Of a stretch of DNA of 64,000 bases, positions 58,406 to 64,000 are shown one piece after another. The notes beneath the pieces were generated by a model that worked only from the letters and a program-made list of their open reading frames with translations, ran no database searches and was not told the origin of the DNA. The translations under genes were made by a program, and so were the position numbers. The stretch spans positions 1,245,001 to 1,309,000 of the forward strand of contig NC_020908.1 in the NCBI RefSeq assembly GCF_000155735.2, read 5' to 3'. Each line of letters opens with the position of its first letter. Positions within the stretch are counted from its first letter, which is position 1. This stretch comes from Octadecabacter arcticus 238. Its GTDB lineage: Bacteria > Pseudomonadota > Alphaproteobacteria > Rhodobacterales > Rhodobacteraceae.

Positions 58406-59905
58406 ATGAATGATCTTATTTCAGGCCTTTTGGCCATCGCTGATCCGCAACTTCTGATCATTCTTTTCGCGGCCACCTTGGCAGGCGTCATCATCGGCGC
58501 GCTGCCTGGGTTGAACGCCACCACAGGGGCGGCGTTAATGCTGCCGTTCACCATTACGATGGACCCGATCCCTGCTATCGCCGTCCTGACGACGATTTAT
58601 TGCTCCGCCACCTTTGCAGGCGCGATCACGGCGATCTTGATTAACACACCCGGCACCTCGGCAAGTGCGACGACCTGCCTTGACGGCTACCCGATGGCGC
58701 TGCGCGGCGAAGCGGGCCGCGCGCTTGGAATGGCTACGGTGTCTTCTACTTTTGGTGGCATTGTGTCGATCCTGTGCCTAATGGCAGCAGCTCCTTTGAT
58801 GGCGCGTGCTGCCTATAATTTTGCGCCACCGGAGTACTTTGCGCTCACTGTCTTTGGCTTATCAATGTTGGCAACCATTGGAGATGGATCTCCAATAAAG
58901 AACCTGATTGCTGGTGCGGTTGGAGTGCTGGCTGCAACTGTTGGCAAAGACCTTCTTACCACCGTAGACCGCTTCACCTACGGGATGTCGGAGCTAACCG
59001 AGGGCATCGGATTTGTGCCTGTAATGATCGGCCTTTTCGGTATTTCGGAGCTGCTTGTTCAAGCAGGCCGATTGTCAGTTGAGCGTCAGCAAATAAAGAT
59101 GAAGGCTATAAAGTTGCCAAGCCTCGCGGACTACAAGAAGGTCTGGAAAACTATTCTTCGATCCTCTGGCATTGGTACCTTCATTGGTATCTTGCCTGCG
59201 GAGGGAGCCACAGTTGCATCAATGATCGGCTATAACGAGGCACGGCGCTGGTCCAAGACGCCTGAAGAATTCGGCAAAGGAGCGATTGAAGGCATTGCCG
59301 GTTCTGAGGCTGCCAACAATGCTGCTACTGGCGGCGCCATGGTGCCGACCCTTGCGCTTGGTATTCCAGGCAGCCCAACCGCTGCGGTGATCCTCGCTGG
59401 CATGATGATCCACGGGCTGCAACCCGGGCCGACTATGTTCACTGAGCAGGCTGTGTTTGCCTACGCCATTTTTTGGTCGATGATGTTTGTGAACATCTTG
59501 TTTATTTTTGTGGGCCTGTTTGGCGCCAAGCTGTTTGCGCGGATCAGTTTCGTACCAATTCCAATCCTGTGGCCCATCGTTTTCACGTTCTCGATTGTCG
59601 GGGCTTATGCGCTTGATCAATCCATCATCGATGTCTGGATCGCGATTGGTGCAGGTTTTCTTGGCTACTTCATGCGGCGCTTTGGCTATTCGGTTGTGCC
59701 GCTTGCCATTGGACTTATTTTGGGCGGGATGTTGGAAAAGCGCCTTGGCCAGTCATTGATCATGCTCGATGATCAATGGTGGTTGATGCTGACCCGCCCA
59801 CTTTGCATTTTATTCTTCGCTTTAACCTTCCTCGCACTGTTTGGGTCTGCCATTTGGCGCAGGCTCTTTACGCAGCGCGATCCGCTCAAGTCAATGGGAG
59901 AATAA
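58406..59905 (+). CDS. Tripartite tricarboxylate transporter large permease, TctA family
   Basis: The 499-residue polytopic protein has the TctA motifs [20 protein letters not shown] at residues 28-47, [20 protein letters not shown] near 77 and [20 protein letters not shown] near 257. It transports the substrate in symport with protons or sodium. It is only about 30-50 percent like the TctA at 52449 by eye, so this is a separate system and not a duplicate. Confidence 0.94.
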   Translation: MNDLISGLLAIADPQLLIILFAATLAGVIIGALPGLNATTGAALMLPFTITMDPIPAIAVLTTIYCSATFAGAITAILINTPGTSASATTCLDGYPMALRGEAGRALGMATVSSTFGGIVSILCLMAAAPLMARAAYNFAPPEYFALTVFGLSMLATIGDGSPIKNLIAGAVGVLAATVGKDLLTTVDRFTYGMSELTEGIGFVPVMIGLFGISELLVQAGRLSVERQQIKMKAIKLPSLADYKKVWKTILRSSGIGTFIGILPAEGATVASMIGYNEARRWSKTPEEFGKGAIEGIAGSEAANNAATGGAMVPTLALGIPGSPTAAVILAGMMIHGLQPGPTMFTEQAVFAYAIFWSMMFVNILFIFVGLFGAKLFARISFVPIPILWPIVFTFSIVGAYALDQSIIDVWIAIGAGFLGYFMRRFGYSVVPLAIGLILGGMLEKRLGQSLIMLDDQWWLMLTRPLCILFFALTFLALFGSAIWRRLFTQRDPLKSMGE

Positions 59906-59909
59906 CCTT

Positions 59910-61082
59910 ATGACCAAGATCAAATCTGTCCGAACCAAAGTATGGAACTGGACCGGTAAAACTGTTCCTCCCCAAGGAAGTTTCTGCACCAATGCGGGTG
60001 ATGCTCTTTACGAGCGAGGCGACGCTATGGGAAGCTTCCGTTTCCACCAATGGCTGACTTGCGAAATTGAGTGCGAAGATGGCACCATCGGCATTGGAAA
60101 CGCAGCGCTGGCACCTAATTTGGTGAAGGCGACAATCGATCAATATTTGGCTCCAATGGTGATTGGCGAAGATCCATTCGACTACGCTTATCTGTGGGAA
60201 AAGATGTACCGCAAGACCCACGCTTGGGGGCGTAAAGGCATTGGCATGACGGCGATCTCTGCGGTCGATATTGCGATCTGGGATCTGATGGGCAAGCTGA
60301 CGGGAAAGCCAGTGTTCAAGCTGCTTGGAGGGCGCACGAAAGAGTCGATCCCGGTTTATTACTCCAAGCTCTATTCTGGGCCCATTGATGCGATGCAGGC
60401 CGAGGCAGCTGAGGCACAGAAAAGTAACTATCAAGGCTATAAGATGCGCTTTGGGTTTGGCCCAAAGGATGGCATGGCAGGCATGCGCGAGAACCTTAAA
60501 CGGGTGGAGGCCGTGCGGGAGGTAATCGGCTATAACGTTGACTTAATGCTGGAATGTTACATGGGGTGGAACCTCGATTATACACGCCGGATGCTACCGA
60601 AGTTGGAGAAGTACGAGCCGCGGTGGTTGGAAGAGCCCGTGATCGCCGACGACATCCACGGCTATGCAGAGTTGAACCGCGGGCCGATCCCGATATCGGG
60701 TGGGGAGCATGAGTTCTCACTGATGGGCTTCCGGCAGCTGCTCGATCTGCGTGCAGTAAGCGTCATTCAGTACGATACCAATCGGGTGGGAGGCATTACG
60801 GCGGCGCAGAAGATCAACGCATTGGCTGAGGCCTACCAAGTACCAGTGATCCCCCATGCAGGCCAAATGCACAATTACCACCTCACCATGGCGAACGTGA
60901 ATTGCCCGATCTCAGAATATTTTCCTGTGTTTGATGTCGAGGTCGGGAACGAGCTTTTTTATTATGTCTTCGACGGTGATCCTGTGGCTGAAAACGGGTT
61001 CCTGCAGTTGGATGACACTGTGCCTGGCTTAGGGCTAAGTCTGTCTGACAGGCATTTGAATGACTTTGAGATTGAGGAGTAG
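59910..61082 (+). CDS. Enolase-superfamily sugar acid dehydratase (mandelate racemase subgroup, rhamnonate/lyxonate dehydratase-like)
   Basis: The 390-residue protein from ATG 59910 carries the superfamily residues in order: YKMRFGFGP (Lys region), [11 protein letters not shown] (metal Asp/Glu), RWLEEPV (metal Glu), SGGEHEF (metal Glu) and [10 protein letters not shown] (catalytic His). The layout with His on a late strand and YKMRFG is that of L-rhamnonate dehydratases. The expected reaction is loss of water from an aldonic acid to a 2-keto-3-deoxy acid. The gene is 4 nt after TctA, and the next gene product can dehydrate such a product. Confidence 0.87.
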   Translation: MTKIKSVRTKVWNWTGKTVPPQGSFCTNAGDALYERGDAMGSFRFHQWLTCEIECEDGTIGIGNAALAPNLVKATIDQYLAPMVIGEDPFDYAYLWEKMYRKTHAWGRKGIGMTAISAVDIAIWDLMGKLTGKPVFKLLGGRTKESIPVYYSKLYSGPIDAMQAEAAEAQKSNYQGYKMRFGFGPKDGMAGMRENLKRVEAVREVIGYNVDLMLECYMGWNLDYTRRMLPKLEKYEPRWLEEPVIADDIHGYAELNRGPIPISGGEHEFSLMGFRQLLDLRAVSVIQYDTNRVGGITAAQKINALAEAYQVPVIPHAGQMHNYHLTMANVNCPISEYFPVFDVEVGNELFYYVFDGDPVAENGFLQLDDTVPGLGLSLSDRHLNDFEIEE

Positions 61083-61088
61083 ACGCGG

Positions 61089-62000
61089 ATGAATATTTAC
61101 AGTGGAATTTGGCCCGTAGCGCCGACGCCGTTTCACCCCAATGGCGCCGTTGATTATGAAGGCATGGAACGTGTGCTCGATTGCATAATTGATCAGGGCA
61201 GCGATGGCATTTGTATCCTTGCAAATTTCTCGGAGCAGTTTCTGATTACCGATGAAGAACGACGTCTGCTGACGGAACGTAGTCTTGCCCATGTGGCGAG
61301 GCGCGTGCCTACGATTGTCACGATTAGCCACTATGCCACACAGATCGCCGTAGGTCGTGCAAACCACGCCAAAGCTCACGGCGCGGAGATGGTGATGATG
61401 ATGCCGCCTTATCACGGCGCGCTGATGCGCGGCACAGCAGAGCAAACCTATGATCAATTCGCCCGTGTGGGTGAAGTTGGCCTGCCGATCATGGTGCAAG
61501 ATGCGCCATTGTCCGGCGTTGATTTGCCTGTGCCGCTGTTGGTTCGGATGGCGCGCGAGATTGAAATGGTGAAGCTTTTCAAGATCGAGTGCCCACAAGC
61601 GGCCTCCAAAATACGTGCGTTGATTGCGGAAGGCGGCGATGCAATTGAGGGTCCGTTCGACGGCGAAGAGGCGATAACTTTGATGGCTGATCTGGATGGT
61701 GGGGCGACAGGGGCGATGACGTCTGCCATGATCCCTGACCAGATCAAGCTGGTTCTGGCCCACCATGCTTCAGGAGACCGGGATGCAGCGCAGGCCGCCT
61801 ATGCGCGTGTCCTACCATCTATCAATTTTGAAAACCGTCAATGCGGATTCCGTTCGGCCAAGGCAGTCATGGTAGAAGGCGGCGTTATTGGCAGTGAATT
61901 TTGCCGCCATCCGATTTCACCACTTCACCCTGATACCCGTGCGCAACTGCTGGAGCTGGTGCGCCCATTGCAACCTATCGCTTTAAATTGGGGACGTTAA
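61089..62000 (+). CDS. DapA-family 2-keto-3-deoxy sugar acid dehydratase (L-KDA dehydratase-like)
   Basis: The 303-residue (beta/alpha)8 enzyme has GIWPVAPTPFHPNGAVDYEG, GSDGICILANFSEQFLITDE, MMMPPYHGALMRG (Tyr) and VKLFKIECPQAASKI (Schiff-base Lys). The FSEQF segment, PFDGEEAITLMADLDGGATG and NRQCGFRSAKA agree well with L-2-keto-3-deoxyarabonate dehydratases of the DapA family, better than with DapA itself. It would turn a 2-keto-3-deoxypentonate into 2-oxoglutarate semialdehyde. Confidence 0.85.
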   Translation: MNIYSGIWPVAPTPFHPNGAVDYEGMERVLDCIIDQGSDGICILANFSEQFLITDEERRLLTERSLAHVARRVPTIVTISHYATQIAVGRANHAKAHGAEMVMMMPPYHGALMRGTAEQTYDQFARVGEVGLPIMVQDAPLSGVDLPVPLLVRMAREIEMVKLFKIECPQAASKIRALIAEGGDAIEGPFDGEEAITLMADLDGGATGAMTSAMIPDQIKLVLAHHASGDRDAAQAAYARVLPSINFENRQCGFRSAKAVMVEGGVIGSEFCRHPISPLHPDTRAQLLELVRPLQPIALNWGR

Positions 62001-62001
62001 G

Positions 62002-62712
62002 ATGCCAGCCATGGAAGACTTGAAACAAGCACTTTCTGGGGTTGGCGGTGTAACCCGCTCACTTAGTCTCGCAGAGGACGCAGCGGAGAAAATCCGCGAG
62101 ATGATTCTGCTGGAACGGCTAGCGCCCGGCACCGCCCTGCCCGAACGTGATCTGGCTGAAGCCTTGGGGGTAAGCCGCACACCAATGCGTGAGGCCATCA
62201 AGCTTTTGGCCAATGACGGCCTTGTGGACTACACTGCGTCACGTCGCCCGTTCGTGGCCGACCCCTCCTTAGAAGAAATCTGCGATTACCTCCGCGTTCA
62301 AGGTGCGCTAGAGGCACTCGCTGGTGAACTGGCGTGCATCAATACAACCGACGCACAATTGCATGGGATCGACATATTGAACCGTGAGATCGTCGAACGC
62401 GCAGACGGCGATAAGATGATGTCGTTTAACCGTGATATGGCGTTCCATAATGCCATTGTGCTGGCCTCAGGTAATGCAGCGCTGATTGAGACACACGGAC
62501 GATACAACGCGCGGCTTTGGCGCGCACGCTTCATGTCCTCGCAACGGACAGTCAGTCGAGCAAGCACTACGCAAGAACATTCCAGGATTGTGCAGGCGCT
62601 GCTGGCGCGGGACGAAGCAGGGGCCTCTCAGGCCCTCAAGAAACACTTGAAGACTGCTGAGACCAACATCGCTGAGGCGATATTTGAACGCGCCCTTAAG
62701 AGTGGAAAATAG
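62002..62712 (+). CDS. GntR-family transcriptional regulator (FCD domain)
   Basis: The 236-residue protein has an N-terminal wHTH (AEKIREMILLERLAPGTALP, RDLAEALGVSRTPMREAIKL) at residues 25-95. A helical FCD ligand domain with Asp/His metal ligands (FNRDMAFHNAIV and RTVSRASTTQEHSRIVQALL) follows. It is within the operon and probably represses it through the palindrome at 56799, with the sugar acid or a keto acid as inducer. Confidence 0.93.
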   Translation: MPAMEDLKQALSGVGGVTRSLSLAEDAAEKIREMILLERLAPGTALPERDLAEALGVSRTPMREAIKLLANDGLVDYTASRRPFVADPSLEEICDYLRVQGALEALAGELACINTTDAQLHGIDILNREIVERADGDKMMSFNRDMAFHNAIVLASGNAALIETHGRYNARLWRARFMSSQRTVSRASTTQEHSRIVQALLARDEAGASQALKKHLKTAETNIAEAIFERALKSGK

Positions 62713-62716
62713 GCAC

Positions 62717-63733
62717 ATGACCAAACCTAAAATTGCTATCATTCCTGGCGATCCGTCCGGTATTGGCCCCGAATTAATTGCCCAACTTCTTGCAAGCGAC
62801 GGCGTGAGCGAGGCAGCGGATATCTTGCTTGTTGGCGATACACATATTTGGGAACAAGGTGCGCGGCAGGCGGGTGTAAGACTGCAGCTTGATCCGATTG
62901 CGTGGGCTAATTTGGCGGAATTCTCGGGTCTTCGCCAGTTGGAGATGGAAACTATAGATGTGGCTGACGTAAAGGTCGCCGAAGTCACGATACAGAGTGG
63001 CAAAAGCGCGCTTCGCACTCTCGACCAAGCACTCGATCTGGCCGTCGCAGGTATTGTGGACGGCGTCCTGTTTGGGCCGTTCAATAAAGCGGCCTTAACC
63101 GCCGCTGGCCTCAATGCCGAGGATGAGCACCGCTATATGGCACGCTATCTAGGATTTAAGGGATATCATAGCGAGGTCAATGTGCTGGATGACCTGATGA
63201 CTACTCGAGTGACCTCTCACATTGGTCTGCGCGAGGTGGCGGATAACATCACCGCCGATGGTGTGCGCAAGGCTATTATGATGGCCCATGATACGCTGGC
63301 GAAGGCAGGTAAGTCACGGCCCCATGTGGCCGTCGCGGCGCTGAATCCCCACGCGGGGGATAACGGTAAGTTTGGGCGCGAAGAGATCGATATTCTGGCT
63401 CCTGTCGTAGCCGAATATCAAGGGCGGCATATGCATGTGTCAGGTCCATGGCCATCCGATACCGTGTTTCTAAAGGCCAAAGCTGGTGAGGTCGATGCAG
63501 TCGTCACAATGTATCATGATCAAGGCCAAATCGCGATCAAGCTTATGGGATTTGACCGGGGCGTGACTGTTGCAGGCGGGCTGCCGATCCCTGTGGTGAC
63601 CCCCGCCCATGGTACCGCGTTTGATATTGCGGGTCAAAGCGTTGCCAATGTGGGCGCGACACGCAACGCCTTTAACCTTCTATTGCGGCTTGCGGTAACC
63701 CACCGCGAGACGCGCATTGCCCCAATTAAATAG
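62717..63733 (+). CDS. PdxA-family dehydrogenase (PdxA2-like)
   Basis: The 338-residue protein from ATG 62717 has GDPSGIGPELIAQLLAS at the N-terminus, the metal-binding His in MMAHDTL, LNPHAGDNGKFGREE and MYHDQGQIAIKLMGFDRGVT, and the NAD site near TPAHGTAFDIAG. PdxA makes pyridoxine precursor from 4-phosphohydroxythreonine. Copies in sugar-acid operons act on other phosphorylated acids, for example 4-phosphothreonate. No kinase gene is visible nearby, so its role here is open. Confidence 0.85.
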   Translation: MTKPKIAIIPGDPSGIGPELIAQLLASDGVSEAADILLVGDTHIWEQGARQAGVRLQLDPIAWANLAEFSGLRQLEMETIDVADVKVAEVTIQSGKSALRTLDQALDLAVAGIVDGVLFGPFNKAALTAAGLNAEDEHRYMARYLGFKGYHSEVNVLDDLMTTRVTSHIGLREVADNITADGVRKAIMMAHDTLAKAGKSRPHVAVAALNPHAGDNGKFGREEIDILAPVVAEYQGRHMHVSGPWPSDTVFLKAKAGEVDAVVTMYHDQGQIAIKLMGFDRGVTVAGGLPIPVVTPAHGTAFDIAGQSVANVGATRNAFNLLLRLAVTHRETRIAPIK

Positions 63734-63737
63734 GATT

Positions 63738-64000
63738 ATGCCCATGCTGTCAGGACTACATTTCATCGATGGAACTTGGGTTTCTTCAGACACTCAACTC
63801 GACGCACCCGACAGCCCTCTGGCAGGTGTCCACCAAGTCAGTGATGTGCAGATCGGCGCTGCCGCCCGCGCTGCCCGTGCCGCATTTCGGCCTTATAGTT
63901 CAACGAAGACACAGGACCGCGCGACTTTCCTAGAAGCCATCGCGGAAGAGATCGACGTGCGAGGTGATCAAATTACTGAGGCGGCCGTTGCGGAATCTGG
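63738..64000 (+). CDS. Aldehyde dehydrogenase, N-terminal part (2-oxoglutarate semialdehyde dehydrogenase-like), runs off window
   Basis: The first 87 codons read MPMLSGLHFIDGTWVSSDTQ, DVQIGAAARAARAAFRPYSS and RATFLEAIAEEIDVRGDQIT, ending EAAVAESG at the window edge. This matches the N-terminus of 2,5-dioxovalerate dehydrogenases. It would oxidise 2-oxoglutarate semialdehyde to 2-oxoglutarate, completing the pathway. The catalytic Cys and Glu are outside the window, so the subfamily is an inference. Confidence 0.82.
   Translation, partial: MPMLSGLHFIDGTWVSSDTQLDAPDSPLAGVHQVSDVQIGAAARAARAAFRPYSSTKTQDRATFLEAIAEEIDVRGDQITEAAVAES

Overview
The window reads as the chromosome of a marine alphaproteobacterium of the Rhodobacterales (Roseobacter group). 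Evidence for this is the gene order ccmE-lysis pair-ccmF-ccmH, the block trpC-moaC-moeA-lexA-comEC-gltX-gltA, a GTTC-N7-GTTC LexA box of the alphaproteobacterial type, and several tripartite tricarboxylate transporters. The very high density of insertion sequences (IS) in different states of decay recalls IS-rich polar genera such as Octadecabacter. That genus-level guess is an inference.

Layout. 1-9.7 kb is housekeeping: the end of indolepyruvate ferredoxin oxidoreductase, murI, argC, a cytochrome c maturation operon with an endolysin/holin pair inside it, an enoyl-CoA hydratase and an RTX-repeat protein. 9.7-25.5 kb is conserved core shredded by IS elements. An IS630 copy sits upstream of the RTX gene, an IS30 splits a GNAT acetyltransferase gene, and comEC is split twice by nested insertions: an IS4 element carrying an IS66, and an IS200/IS605 element carrying a second IS630. 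Removing the insertions and one copy of each target duplication restores open frames of 164 codons (GNAT) and 697 codons (ComEC). lexA, moeA, moaC and trpC follow; the trp genes expected beyond trpC are replaced by IS debris.

25.6-41.1 kb is an accessory zone: an IS3 remnant interrupted by a second IS4 copy, a CIRCE-controlled groESL pair, an intact IS3, an integrative-element module (tyrosine integrase, hypothetical gene split by an ISAs1, AlpA-like HTH, unknown protein, AAA ATPase), an IS110 and another decayed IS3. Scattered here are five copies of a small sequence made of a variable inverted repeat followed by a conserved 9-bp palindrome TGCCGGGCA. I do not recognise it, and at least three copies sit inside transposase genes. 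It is the best candidate for something undescribed.

41.1-47.4 kb is a GC-rich transferred cluster: LuxR regulator, class V aminotransferase-like PLP enzyme, polar amino acid ABC transporter, inositol monophosphatase family enzyme and a truncated ornithine cyclodeaminase family gene. 47.4-49 kb is a scar of gene fragments. 49-56.5 kb holds a LysR regulator divergent from a TctC-TctB-TctA transporter, a DUF3604 protein and a CaiB/BaiF CoA-transferase. 56.8-64 kb is a sugar-acid catabolic operon: TctC-TctB-TctA transporter, enolase-superfamily dehydratase, DapA-family 2-keto-3-deoxy acid dehydratase, GntR/FCD regulator, PdxA-family dehydrogenase and the start of an aldehyde dehydrogenase. Together these can carry a pentonate-type acid to 2-oxoglutarate. 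A 16-bp palindrome in front of the operon is the probable GntR operator.
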